Source: Thermoanaerobacterales bacterium
GTDB taxonomy: Bacteria; Actinomycetota; Acidimicrobiia; Acidimicrobiales; JACDCH01
Reading direction: 5' to 3'
Length of the DNA: 31,807 nt
Assembly (NCBI GenBank): GCA_017577565.1
Contig: PKRH01000027.1
Coordinates: forward strand, 1-31,807
Below the pieces are notes generated by a model. The model searched no databases. It saw only the letters and a list, made by a program, of their open reading frames with translations, and was not told the origin of the DNA. How positions within the stretch are numbered: position 1 is the stretch's first letter; each line of letters opens with the position of its first letter. Shown here in pieces: positions 22,579 to 30,692 of the stretch. The position numbers and the translations under genes were made by a program.

Positions 22579-24546
22579 ATGTCATCCGTCTGGACGCAGC
22601 TCGAACCGCACCTCGCGGGCGTGGAGAGGCCGGCCCGCTACATCGGGCTCGAGCTCGGTGCCCGGCGTCCGACGGCGGCCGAGGGCGCCGTCTCGTGGTT
22701 GCTCACCTACCCGGACACCTACGAGATCGGCCTGCCCAACCAGGGCCTGCAGATCCTCTACGAGATCCTCAACGAGCGCGACGACGCCGTCGCCGAGCGG
22801 ACCTACGCGCCGTGGAGCGACCTCGAGGCGGTGATGCGCCGCGAGGGCATCCCGCTGTTCTCGGTCGACACCCACCGCCCGGCCCACGAGTTCGACGTCC
22901 TCGCGTTCAACCTCTCCGCCGAGCTCACCTACACCAACCTGCTCAACTGCGTCGACCTGGCCGGTGTGCCCGTGCGGGCGGCCGACCGCCGGCCCGAGCA
23001 CCCGCTCGTCGTCGCGGGCGGCCACTGCACCTACAACCCCGAGCCGCTCGCCGACTTCCTCGACGCCGTCGTGCTCGGCGACGGCGAGGAGGTCGTCGCC
23101 GAGATCACCGAGGTCGTGCGTGACTGGAAGGCGTCGGGCCGCGCCGGCGGCCGCGACGGCGTCCTGCGGGCCCTGGCCCAGGTCCCCGGCGTCTACGTCC
23201 CCTCGCTCTACGAGGTCGCCTACGGCGACGACGGCACCATCGCCGCGGTCACGCCCCGCCACCCCGACGTGCCCGAGCGGGTCGAGAAGCGCACGATCGC
23301 CGACCTCGCCGAGTGGCCCTACCCTCGCCGGCAGCTCGTCCCCCTCACCGAGGTGGTGCACGACCGGCTGAACGTCGAGGTCTTCCGGGGCTGCACCCGC
23401 GGGTGCCGGTTCTGCCAGGCCGGCATGATCACCCGCCCGGTGCGGGAGCGCCCGGCCGAGCAGGTCCGGACGATGGTGTCCGAGGGCCTCCGGCGCACCG
23501 GCTACGACGAGGTGGCGCTGACCAGCCTGTCGACCGCCGACTTCTCGGGGATCGAGGAGGTCGTGGAGGGCATCGTCGACGACCCGGCCGCCTGCGGCCA
23601 GGTGTCGGTCAGCCTGCCCAGCCTGCGGGTCGACGCCTTCACCGTCGGGATCGCCACGCAGATCCAGAAGGCGCGCCGCACCGGCCTCACCTTCGCCCCG
23701 GAGGCCGGCACCTGGCGCATGCGCCAGGTCATCAACAAGCTCATCCGCGAGGACGACCTCTACGGCGCGGTCGAGGCCGCGTTCGCCTCGGGCTGGCGGC
23801 GGGTGAAGCTCTACTTCCTCACCGGCCTGCCGTCGGAGACCGACGAGGACACGCTCGGCATCCTCGAGCTGGCCCGCAACTGCGTCGAGCTCGGCCGCCG
23901 CCACACGCGGAACGTCTCGGTCAAGGCCTCGGTCGGCGGGTTCGTGCCCAAGCCGTTCACGCCCTTCCAGTGGTTCGGCCAGAACACGCTGGAGGAGCTG
24001 GAGCGGAAGATCGGCCTGCTGCGTGACGGCGCCCGCAAGGTGAAGGGGCTCCAGCTCACCTGGCACGACCCGAAGGCCAGCCTGGTCGAGGGCCTGCTGT
24101 CGCGGGGCGACCGCCGGCTGGGCCCGGTCATCGAGCAGGTCTGGCGCGAGGGCGGCACGTTCCAGGAGTGGAGCGAGCACTTCAGCCTCGACCGGTGGCT
24201 GAAGGCGATGGCCGACCACGGCCTCGACGTCGACTGGTACGTCCACCGGCACCGCACCGAGGACGAGGTGCTGCCCTGGGACCACCTGTCGGCCGGCCTC
24301 CACCGCGACTTCCTCTGGCAGGACTGGCAGGACGCCCTCGCCGAGGTCGGCCTGCCCGACTGCCGCTGGACCCCCTGCTACGACTGCGGCGCCTGCACGG
24401 GATACGGCATCGAGCACGTCGTCGCCTCGACGACGCCGCCGGCGGGCGGCAGCCAGGGAACCGGCCAGGACCTGTCCACGGCCGACCGGGTCACCAGCGT
24501 GCCCGTCGTGCTGCGAACGTCGTCCCTGACGGGAGCCGACCGGTGA
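22579..24546 (+). CDS. TIGR03960 family B12-binding-like / radical SAM protein
   Basis: 655 residues. The N-terminal ~200 residues have a B12-binding-like fold (LTYPDTYEIGLPNQGLQILYEILN; PLVVAGGHCTYNPEPLADFLDAVVLGDGEE). The radical SAM core starts near 265 with RGCTRGCRFC; Cys272, Cys276 and Cys279 bind the [4Fe-4S] cluster. TFAPEAGTWRMRQVINK and KLYFLTGLPSETDED are further core segments. A C-terminal extension has a Cys cluster (CRWTPCYDCGACTGYG) that may bind another metal site. The family is nearly always paired with a DUF2344 protein, as here, and lies by rne/rplU/rpmA/obg; its reaction is not established, as far as I know. Translation or rRNA/tRNA modification is a context-based guess. 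The last ~40 residues are low-complexity. Confidence 0.93.
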   Translation: MSSVWTQLEPHLAGVERPARYIGLELGARRPTAAEGAVSWLLTYPDTYEIGLPNQGLQILYEILNERDDAVAERTYAPWSDLEAVMRREGIPLFSVDTHRPAHEFDVLAFNLSAELTYTNLLNCVDLAGVPVRAADRRPEHPLVVAGGHCTYNPEPLADFLDAVVLGDGEEVVAEITEVVRDWKASGRAGGRDGVLRALAQVPGVYVPSLYEVAYGDDGTIAAVTPRHPDVPERVEKRTIADLAEWPYPRRQLVPLTEVVHDRLNVEVFRGCTRGCRFCQAGMITRPVRERPAEQVRTMVSEGLRRTGYDEVALTSLSTADFSGIEEVVEGIVDDPAACGQVSVSLPSLRVDAFTVGIATQIQKARRTGLTFAPEAGTWRMRQVINKLIREDDLYGAVEAAFASGWRRVKLYFLTGLPSETDEDTLGILELARNCVELGRRHTRNVSVKASVGGFVPKPFTPFQWFGQNTLEELERKIGLLRDGARKVKGLQLTWHDPKASLVEGLLSRGDRRLGPVIEQVWREGGTFQEWSEHFSLDRWLKAMADHGLDVDWYVHRHRTEDEVLPWDHLSAGLHRDFLWQDWQDALAEVGLPDCRWTPCYDCGACTGYGIEHVVASTTPPAGGSQGTGQDLSTADRVTSVPVVLRTSSLTGADR

Positions 24547-25355
24547 GCGAGGCGCCCGCCCCGCACGCGGCCGAGGGCCGCGAGCCCCGGGGCCCGGCGC
24601 CGCGCCTGCGGATCCGCTACTCGAAGCAGGGCAAGGTCCGGTTCACCAGCCACCGCGACGTGGCCCGGATCTGGGAGCGCGCCCTGCGCCGGGCCCAGAT
24701 CCCCATCGCCTACACCGAGGGCTTCGCACCCCGCCCGAAGCTGAGCTTCGGGCTGGCCCTGTCGACGGGCTACGAGTCCCTCGGCGAGTACCTCGACGTG
24801 GCCCTGCGCGTGCCGCTCGACCACGTCGCCGTCGAGCAGGTGCCCGCCCTGCTCGCTCCGGCCCTCCCCGCGGGCATCGAGGTGCAGTCGGTCGTCGCCC
24901 TGCCGCCGGGCGAACCGTCGCTGCAGCAGGTGGTGACCAGCTGCACCTGGCACATCGAGGTCGGTGACCTCGGGCCCTCGGACGTCGCCGCCGGCGTCGC
25001 CCGCGCGCTGGAGGCCACCGAGCTCCCCCTGACCCGTGAACGCAAGGGGCAGACCGTCACCGACGACGTCCGCCCCGCGATCCTCGACCTGCAGGTCCTC
25101 GGTCCTGTCACCGAGGTCGTGGCGCCGCTCGCACCGACCGCGACCGGCACGGCCACGGCGCTCCGTGCCGAGCTCGCGACGCAACCCCGCGCGCTGCGCC
25201 CGACCGAGCTGATCGCCGCGATCGACCCGACCTGGGTGGTGGTGCGGGTCACCCGTTTGCACCAGTGGACGCAGGCCGGCGGCGCCCGGCGCGAGGTGAT
25301 CGACCTCGGGCCGGCAGCGACGCCGCCTCCGCACGCCGAAAGGCGCGCGTCATGA
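24543..25355 (+). CDS. TIGR03936 family radical SAM-associated protein (DUF2344)
   Basis: 270 residues. The family core begins near 22 with LRIRYSKQGKVRFTSHRDV and continues RALRRAQIPIAYTEGFAPRPKLSFGLALSTGYES, which is the diagnostic DUF2344 segment. The middle and C-terminal parts are less conserved (RPAILDLQVLGPVTEV; LRPTELIAAIDPTWVVVRVTRLHQW). In some bacteria this domain is fused to the preceding radical SAM protein, so the two products probably form one enzyme. GTG 24543 overlaps the upstream stop as GTGA. The biochemical function is unknown; co-location with RNase E and ribosomal genes suggests an RNA-linked role. Confidence 0.92.
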   Translation: MSEAPAPHAAEGREPRGPAPRLRIRYSKQGKVRFTSHRDVARIWERALRRAQIPIAYTEGFAPRPKLSFGLALSTGYESLGEYLDVALRVPLDHVAVEQVPALLAPALPAGIEVQSVVALPPGEPSLQQVVTSCTWHIEVGDLGPSDVAAGVARALEATELPLTRERKGQTVTDDVRPAILDLQVLGPVTEVVAPLAPTATGTATALRAELATQPRALRPTELIAAIDPTWVVVRVTRLHQWTQAGGARREVIDLGPAATPPPHAERRAS

Positions 25356-25370
25356 GAAGGGATTTCGACC

Positions 25371-27479
25371 ATGTCCGAGACAGACATCTCCGGCCCGGGG
25401 GCGCCTTGCCCGGCCGCTGAGGACGGGAAGCGGACGAGCGCCGGGTCGGCCCCCGCCGACGGTGCCGCCGCTCCCGGCGGCACACCACCGGCCGGCGAGA
25501 CGCCGGTGGACGGCACCCCGGTCGAGCCGGCCCCCACGGCGCCGATCGAGGGGGCGGCGACCGACGGCGCCGGCGCCCGCGGCCCCGAGGACGGGGCCGG
25601 TGACGGCGGCAACGGTGGCGGCAGCGGCCGCAAGCGGCGCCGGCGCGGCAGCCGCGGCGGCCGCAAGCGCAGCAAGGCGCGGGCCGAGAGCCGCGCCGGC
25701 ACCGAGGACGCCGGCGAGCCCGCCTCGGCCGCCGAGGCCCCGGCGGCGACCGCCGCCGGCGAGGGCGCCACGGCCGAGAGCGGCGAGACCGGCGAGCCCG
25801 GGCGCGGGGGGCGCCCGGCGCCCCCGCCCCCGCCGCTCGACGACGACCGCACGCCCGAGCTCCCCGACCTCCACCGCGAGGGCCGGCCGGCGAGCGTCGA
25901 GGCGGCCGCGGCCGCGCTCGTGCCCAAGGCGCCGTCCAAGCCCAAGATCGGCGACTCGATCCCGCCCGAGGTGCTGGCCCAGATCGAGGCCCGCAAGGCC
26001 GAGGAGGCCGGCACGACGGCGAAGGAGGGCCGCAAGCGCCGTCGCCGGCGCGGCGGCCGGGGGCGGTCCGCCGCCAAGGCGACCGCCGGCGAGCGCCGGG
26101 ACGACTCCGGGCCGGTCGAGGCCGTCATCCCCCAGGCACCGCCCGACCTCGACGAGGCGACGCTCGAGCGCCGGCGGGGCCGGGAGCGCAAGGGCAAGGC
26201 CGTCGGCCGCTACTCGATGTGCGTCCACGTCGGCCCGACGGCCACGCAGATCGCCGTGCTCGAGGGCCGCTCGCTGATCGAGCACTACGTGTCGCGGCCC
26301 TCCGACGACGTCTCGCAGATCCACGGCAACATCTACCTGGCCCGGGTCCAGAACGTGCTCCCGGGCATGGAGGCCGCGTTCGTCGACATCGGCACGCCGA
26401 AGAACGCGGTGCTCTACCGGGGCGACGTCCACTACGACCCCGAGGACATCGAGCGCGCCGGGACGAAGGGCCGCCCCCGCATCGAGGACGTCCTGAAGGC
26501 CGGCCAGACCATCATCTGCCAGGTCACGAAGAACCCCATCGGGGCCAAGGGCGCCCGCCTGACCCAGGAGGTCTCCCTGCCCGGGCGGTTCGTCGTCCTC
26601 ATCCCGAACTCGTCCACCTACGGCATCTCCAAGCGGCTGCCGGACGACGAGCGCCGGCGCCTCCGCCAGATCCTCGACCGGGTCAAGCCCGACGAGCACG
26701 GCGTCATCGTCCGCACGGCCGCCGAGGGCGTCACCGCCGAGGAGATCGAGGACGACGTCCGCCGGCTGGTCGAGCAGTGGAACCAGATCGACGCGCTGGC
26801 CAAGCGGTCGAAGGCCCCGAAGCTGCTCTACCGGGAGCCCGACATGGCGGTGCGGGTCATCCGGGAGGAGTTCAACCAGGACTACCGCAGCGTCCTCATC
26901 GACGACTGGGACCTCTACACCGCGGTCCGCGACTACGTGGCGTCGATCAGCCCCGAGCTGGCCGACCGGGTCGAGTACTACGACGTCGAGAAGGAGCGCC
27001 TGCCGCTCTACGAGCGCCACCACGTGCACGAGCAGCTGCACCGGGCGCTCGACCGCAAGGTGTGGCTACCCTCGGGCGGGTCGCTCATCATCGAGCACAC
27101 CGAGGCGCTGACGGTCATCGACGTCAACACCGGCAAGAACGTCGGCACCTCGAGCCTCGAGGAGACCGTGTTCAAGAACAACCTCGAGGCCGCCGAGGAG
27201 ATCGCCCGCCAGCTGCGGCTCCGCGACGTCGGCGGCATCATCGTCGTCGACTTCATCGACATGGAGAAGGCCTCCAACCGCGAGGAGGTCATCCGGGTCT
27301 TCCGCGAGGCCCTGTCCCGGGACAAGACCCGCACGCAGGTGTTCGAGATCTCCGAGCTCGGCCTGTGCGAGATGACCCGCAAGCGGATCGGCGAGGGCCT
27401 GCTGGAGTCGTTCACCACCCGGTGCCCGACCTGCGAGGGCCGGGGGGTGCTCATCGACAAGGAGCTGCTGCCCGACTGA
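25371..27479 (+). CDS. rne: Ribonuclease E/G family endoribonuclease
   Basis: 702 residues. The first ~275 are low-complexity Ala/Gly/Pro/Glu sequence with two strongly basic patches (RKRRRRGSRGGRKRSKAR near 85-105 and GRKRRRRRGGRGRS near 220-235), likely disordered RNA-binding arms. The catalytic part has an S1 domain (~279-390: YSMCVHVGPTATQIAVLEG, GNIYLARVQNVLPGMEAAFVDIG). The RNase H-like/5'-sensor segments and the DNase I-like metal Asp motifs follow: VIDVNTG (~581) and VVDFIDM (~625). The zinc-link cysteines are in CPTCEGRG (Cys685, Cys688). The protein ends soon after, so the degradosome scaffold lies N-terminal rather than C-terminal. ATG 25371 has AAGGGA eight bases upstream. It cleaves mRNA and processes rRNA and tRNA precursors. 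Confidence 0.95.
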   Translation: MSETDISGPGAPCPAAEDGKRTSAGSAPADGAAAPGGTPPAGETPVDGTPVEPAPTAPIEGAATDGAGARGPEDGAGDGGNGGGSGRKRRRRGSRGGRKRSKARAESRAGTEDAGEPASAAEAPAATAAGEGATAESGETGEPGRGGRPAPPPPPLDDDRTPELPDLHREGRPASVEAAAAALVPKAPSKPKIGDSIPPEVLAQIEARKAEEAGTTAKEGRKRRRRRGGRGRSAAKATAGERRDDSGPVEAVIPQAPPDLDEATLERRRGRERKGKAVGRYSMCVHVGPTATQIAVLEGRSLIEHYVSRPSDDVSQIHGNIYLARVQNVLPGMEAAFVDIGTPKNAVLYRGDVHYDPEDIERAGTKGRPRIEDVLKAGQTIICQVTKNPIGAKGARLTQEVSLPGRFVVLIPNSSTYGISKRLPDDERRRLRQILDRVKPDEHGVIVRTAAEGVTAEEIEDDVRRLVEQWNQIDALAKRSKAPKLLYREPDMAVRVIREEFNQDYRSVLIDDWDLYTAVRDYVASISPELADRVEYYDVEKERLPLYERHHVHEQLHRALDRKVWLPSGGSLIIEHTEALTVIDVNTGKNVGTSSLEETVFKNNLEAAEEIARQLRLRDVGGIIVVDFIDMEKASNREEVIRVFREALSRDKTRTQVFEISELGLCEMTRKRIGEGLLESFTTRCPTCEGRGVLIDKELLPD

Positions 27480-27488
27480 GCGGGGAGG

Positions 27489-27560
27489 TTGGCGACCGCC
27501 GGCGGGGGCCGGGTAGGCTGTCCCGTCCCCGTCGTGGTCCCAGCGCGCGCTCGGGCGCGC
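27489..27560 (+). promoter_or_regulatory. rplU-rpmA promoter and leader hairpin
   Basis: TTGGCG (27489-27494) and TAGGCT (27514-27519), 19 bp apart, form a plausible promoter starting near 27526. The ~50-nt leader contains GCGCGC (27545-27550), loop TCGG and GCGCGC (27555-27560), directly before the GAGG ribosome binding site. A hairpin beside the Shine-Dalgarno sequence of a ribosomal-protein gene could serve autoregulation by L21, but this is inference. Confidence 0.45.
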
Positions 27561-27577
27561 CGAACGAGGCAGATCGC

Positions 27578-27889
27578 ATGTACGCAGTCATCAAGACCGG
27601 TGGCAAGCAGTACCGGGTCGAGAACGGCCAGCGGCTCGACGTCGAGCTGCTGGGCGTGGGCGAGTCCGAGGAGGTCGAGCTCACGCCCGTCCTCCTCGTC
27701 GACGGCGACACCGTGCTGGCCGGCCCCCAGGCGCTGAAGGGCGCCAAGGTCACCGCCCGGGTCGTGGGCGAGGCGAAGGGCCCGAAGGTCACCGGCTTCA
27801 CCTACAAGCCGAAGACCAACCAGCGGCGGCGCTGGGGGCACCGCCAGCGGTACTCCACCATCGAGATCACCGGCATCAGCAAGGGCTGA
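27578..27889 (+). CDS. rplU: 50S ribosomal protein L21 (bL21)
   Basis: 103 residues, normal length. The start MYAVIKTGGKQYRV is the L21 signature, followed by VLLVDGDTVLAGPQ, and the C-terminal rRNA-binding motif KPKTNQRRRWGHRQRYSTIEI. ATG 27578 has GAGG eight bases upstream. It binds 23S rRNA in domain I and is encoded with L27, as in nearly all bacteria. Confidence 0.98.
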   Translation: MYAVIKTGGKQYRVENGQRLDVELLGVGESEEVELTPVLLVDGDTVLAGPQALKGAKVTARVVGEAKGPKVTGFTYKPKTNQRRRWGHRQRYSTIEITGISKG

Positions 27890-27904
27890 GGGAGGCGCGA
27901 CGAC

Positions 27905-28159
27905 ATGTCCAAGACGAAGGGCGCCGGCTCCACCAAGAACGGCCGCGACTCGCACTCCAAGCGCCTCGGCGTGAAGGTGTTCGACGGCACCGAGGTGCGC
28001 GCGGGCTCGATCCTCGTGCGCCAGCGCGGCACCCGGTTCCACCCGGGCGAGAACGTCGGCCGGGGCGGCGACGACACGCTGTTCGCGCTCGTCGACGGCA
28101 AGGTCAAGTTCGGCCAGCGGCGGGGTCGCAAGCTGGTCGACGTGCTGCCGACCGGCTGA
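27905..28159 (+). CDS. rpmA: 50S ribosomal protein L27 (bL27)
   Basis: 84 residues. It has GAGSTKNGRDSHSKRLGVK and RQRGTRFHPGENVGRGGDDTLFAL, both diagnostic of L27. The N-terminal tail (MSKTKGAGSTKNG) reaches the peptidyl-transferase centre. There is no N-terminal processing site like the Firmicutes form. It follows rplU after 15 bases with a GGGAGG ribosome binding site and is closed by a strong hairpin. Confidence 0.98.
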   Translation: MSKTKGAGSTKNGRDSHSKRLGVKVFDGTEVRAGSILVRQRGTRFHPGENVGRGGDDTLFALVDGKVKFGQRRGRKLVDVLPTG

Positions 28160-28190
28160 CGGCCGCCACCCCTCGCGACCGACCGCACAC

Positions 28191-28220
28191 TCGGGGCCCC
28201 CGCCGCGGCGGGGGCCCCGG
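28191..28220 (+). terminator. Strong GC hairpin after rpmA
   Basis: A perfect 12-bp stem (28192-28203 with 28208-28219; arms CGGGGCCCCCGC / GCGGGGGCCCCG), loop CGCG, plus a possible closing U-G pair. It starts about 30 bases after the rpmA stop, before a separate obgE promoter. The following bases are not T-rich. Confidence 0.7.
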
Positions 28221-28259
28221 CGCGCCGTGTCACGGGCGCGTGAAGCCCTCGGCGCGCGT

Positions 28260-28289
28260 TTCGCAACCTCGTCACCGTCCCGACATACT
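28260..28289 (+). promoter_or_regulatory. Promoter of obgE, probably leaderless
   Basis: TTCGCA (28260-28265) and CATACT (28284-28289) each match four of six consensus bases, with an 18-bp spacer. Eight bases separate the -10 box from the GTG start of obgE at 28298, and no Shine-Dalgarno sequence is present. Confidence 0.55.
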
Positions 28290-28297
28290 CGGCAGCG

Positions 28298-29551
28298 GTG
28301 TCCCAGTTCGTCGACGAGTGCAACCTCCACGCCAAGGCCGGCGACGGGGGTGCCGGGGCGGTGTCCTTTCGGCGGGAGGCGCACGTGGCCCGGGGCGGGC
28401 CCGACGGCGGCGACGGCGGCGACGGCGGGGACGTCTGGCTGGTCGCCGACCACAACGTCGCCTCGCTGCTCGCCTTCCGCGACCACCCGTTCCGGCGGGC
28501 GGAGGACGGCGCCCACGGCATGGGCAAGGGCCGGCACGGGCGCTCCGGTGCCGACCTGCTGGTGCCGGTCCCCGTGGGCACCGTCGTGCGGGACCGCGAC
28601 GGCACCGTGCTCGCCGACCTCGTCAACCCCGGCGACCGCTACCTCGCCGCCGAGGGCGGCCGGGGCGGCCGGGGCAACGCCCGGTTCCTGTCCAACCGGC
28701 GCCGGGCGCCCGCCTTCGCCGAGCAGGGCGAGGTCGGCGAGGAGCGCTGGCTGCGGCTCGAGCTGAAGCTGCTGGCGGACGTGGCCCTCGTCGGGTTCCC
28801 GAACGTGGGCAAGTCGACGCTGATCAGCCGCATCTCGGCGGCCAAGCCGAAGATCGCCGACTACCCGTTCACCACGCTCGAGCCGCATCTCGGGGTCGTG
28901 CGCATGGACGACGGGTACGAGTACGTGGTGGCCGACATCCCGGGTCTCATCGAGGGCGCCAGCGAGGGGCGCGGGCTCGGCCACCAGTTCCTGCGCCACA
29001 TCGAGCGCGCCCGCGTGCTGTGCGTGCTCCTCGACCTGGCGCCGTTCGCCGAGCGGCCGCCGGCCGAGCAGCTCGAGGTGCTCCTCGACGAGCTGGGCGC
29101 CTACCGGCCCGAGCTGCTCGAGCGCGAGCGCGTCGTCGTGGGCAGCCGGGCCGACCTCGCCGAGGGGGCGGTCGACGCCCCGGTCGAGCTGCGCATCTCG
29201 GCGGTGACCGGCGAGGGCATCGCCCGGCTGCGCGGCCGGCTCGCCGAGGCGGTGCGGACGGCGCGGGCGGAGCTGCCCGAGCCGGCCCAGTTCGTCGTGC
29301 ACCGCCCGGTGAGCGAGGGGTTCCGCGTCGTGCGCGAGGGCGCCGAGTGGGTCGTCGAGGGCCGCCAGGCGCTGCGGGCGGTGAACCTCTCCGACCTGAC
29401 CCGCCCCGACGCCCTCGACGAGGCCCACCGGCGCATCCGCCGCCTCGGCATCGACAAGGCACTCGCCCGGGCGGGTGCTCGTCCCGGGGACAGCGTTCGC
29501 ATCGGAGGACTGGTGTTCGAGTTCCAGGACGACGAGGGCGACGACCGGTGA
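28298..29551 (+). CDS. obgE: Obg family GTPase (ribosome assembly, stress control)
   Basis: 417 residues with all three Obg domains. The Gly-rich Obg fold spans ~1-160 (KAGDGGAGAVSFRREAHVARGGPDGGDGG and AEGGRGGRGNARF). The G domain has G1 GFPNVGKST (166-174), switch I with DYPFTTLEPHLG, and G3 DIPGLIEG (213-220). The C-terminal OCT domain is FVVHRPVSEGFRVVREG...RIRRLGIDKALARAGARPGDSVRIG. The G4 position reads GSRAD (282-286) instead of the usual NKxD, keeping only the Asp; G5 is ISAVTGEG (300-307). It binds the 50S subunit during late assembly. GTG 28298 stands just behind its own promoter; the stop overlaps proB as GTGA. Confidence 0.97.
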   Translation: MSQFVDECNLHAKAGDGGAGAVSFRREAHVARGGPDGGDGGDGGDVWLVADHNVASLLAFRDHPFRRAEDGAHGMGKGRHGRSGADLLVPVPVGTVVRDRDGTVLADLVNPGDRYLAAEGGRGGRGNARFLSNRRRAPAFAEQGEVGEERWLRLELKLLADVALVGFPNVGKSTLISRISAAKPKIADYPFTTLEPHLGVVRMDDGYEYVVADIPGLIEGASEGRGLGHQFLRHIERARVLCVLLDLAPFAERPPAEQLEVLLDELGAYRPELLERERVVVGSRADLAEGAVDAPVELRISAVTGEGIARLRGRLAEAVRTARAELPEPAQFVVHRPVSEGFRVVREGAEWVVEGRQALRAVNLSDLTRPDALDEAHRRIRRLGIDKALARAGARPGDSVRIGGLVFEFQDDEGDDR

Positions 29552-30636
29552 TCGTCGTCGCCAAGATCGGGACCTCGTCGATCACCTGCGAGAGCGGCGA
29601 GATCGACGAGTCGGTTGTCGCGAAGTTCTGCGCCGAGGTGGACGAGCTGCGCCAGCTCGGCCACCGGGTGGTGATCGTGACCAGCGGCGCCATCGCCGCC
29701 GGCCTGCCGGCCCTCGGGCTCACCGCCCGGCCGCGCGACGCCGTGACCCTGCAGGCGGCCTCCGCCGTCGGGCAGAGCCGCCTCATGCAGGTCTACGACG
29801 CGGCGCTGGCCCGGTCGGGGCTGGTGGCGGGCCAGGTGCTGCTCGCCCCGCTCGACTTCATGGTGCGCCAGCAGTACCTGCACGCCCGCTCGACGCTCAA
29901 CCGGCTGCTCGAGCTCGGCGTCGTGCCGGTGGTCAACGAGAACGACGCCATCGCCGACGACGAGATCCGCTTCGGCGACAACGACCGCCTGGCGGCCCTG
30001 GTGGCGCACCTGCTCGCCGCCGACCTGCTCGTGCTGCTCACCGACCAGCCCGGCCTGCTGAGCGGCGACCCCCGGTTCGACGCCGAGGCCTCGCTCATCG
30101 AGGAGATCGTCGAGGTCGACCACAGCTTCGAGGCCATGGCCGGGGGGGTGGGGTCCGACCGGGGCAGCGGCGGCATGGCCTCGAAGCTGGCCGCGGCGAA
30201 GATCGCGGCGTGGTCGGGGGTGCGGGCGGTCATCGCCCACGCCCACCGGACCGGTGTGCTCGTCGACGCCGTCAAGGGCCAGCCGGGGATCGGGACCGTC
30301 GTCGTGCCCCGGAAGCGCCGGCTGCCGGCGCGCAAGCTGTGGATCGCGTTCGCCGTCGGGTCGGCCGGCACGATCCTCGTCGACGAGGGCGCCAAGCGGG
30401 CGCTGTGCGAGCGGGGCGTGTCGCTCCTGCCGGCGGGCGTCATCGGCGTCAAGGGGAGCTTCGAGGCCGACGACGCGGTCGAGATCGCCGGGCCCGACGG
30501 CGAGGTGTTCGCCAAGGGCCTGAGCCGCCTGGACGCCGCCGGGCTGCGCGAGGTGTCCGGGCTGCGCACGTCCCAGCTGCCCGAGGGCGTGCCCCACGAG
30601 GTCGTGCACCGCGACGACCTCGTCGTGCTGCCCTGA
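29548..30636 (+). CDS. proB: Glutamate 5-kinase
   Basis: 362 residues; the first step of proline synthesis, ATP-dependent phosphorylation of glutamate. The amino-acid kinase domain has IVVAKIGTSSIT (K-x-GT-S), VIVTSGAIAAGL, PVVNENDAIADDEIRFGDNDRLAALVA, and LLTDQPGLLSGDPR, where a Tyr/Asp-type contact reads TDQPGL. GSGGMASKLAAAKIA is the C-terminal kinase signature. A PUA domain follows (~270-355). GTG 29548 is coupled to obgE by GTGA. proA, often next in line, is not here; the gene is followed by a hairpin and an unrelated membrane protein. Confidence 0.96.
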   Translation: MIVVAKIGTSSITCESGEIDESVVAKFCAEVDELRQLGHRVVIVTSGAIAAGLPALGLTARPRDAVTLQAASAVGQSRLMQVYDAALARSGLVAGQVLLAPLDFMVRQQYLHARSTLNRLLELGVVPVVNENDAIADDEIRFGDNDRLAALVAHLLAADLLVLLTDQPGLLSGDPRFDAEASLIEEIVEVDHSFEAMAGGVGSDRGSGGMASKLAAAKIAAWSGVRAVIAHAHRTGVLVDAVKGQPGIGTVVVPRKRRLPARKLWIAFAVGSAGTILVDEGAKRALCERGVSLLPAGVIGVKGSFEADDAVEIAGPDGEVFAKGLSRLDAAGLREVSGLRTSQLPEGVPHEVVHRDDLVVLP

Positions 30637-30651
30637 GGCGCGCCGGCGGCG

Positions 30652-30678
30652 CCGCCCCCGGGCGCCGCCCGGGGGCGG
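30652..30678 (+). terminator. Hairpin after proB
   Basis: CCGCCCCCGGGC (30652-30663), loop GCC and GCCCGGGGGCGG (30667-30678) form a perfect 12-bp stem 15 bases after the proB stop. It directly abuts the TACGGT -10 box of the next unit. Confidence 0.65.
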
Positions 30679-30679
30679 G

Positions 30680-30685
30680 TACGGT
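30680..30685 (+). promoter_or_regulatory. -10 box before the final gene
   Basis: TACGGT fits TAnnnT. The next GTG is seven bases on (30693) and opens a six-codon ORF; the GTG of the membrane protein (30710) is 24 bases on and has AGGGG six bases before it. The place of a -35 box is taken by the proB hairpin. Confidence 0.45.
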
Positions 30686-30692
30686 CGCCGGC

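Noticed and set aside
22445..22585. Longer start (ATG 22585) for the GT-C-like protein
   Set aside because: It would overlap the start of the divergent radical SAM gene and adds a disordered Pro/Gly/Ala tail; GTG 22444 lies behind a good -10 box.
25352..25420. Short ORF starting at ATG 25352 overlapping the DUF2344 stop (ATGA)
   Set aside because: Only 22 codons, Arg-rich and out of frame with rne, whose ATG at 25371 has a proper ribosome binding site.
28330..28440. GGC/GAC trinucleotide repetition, possible tandem repeat
   Set aside because: It encodes the normal Gly-rich motif of the Obg domain; not an independent repeat.
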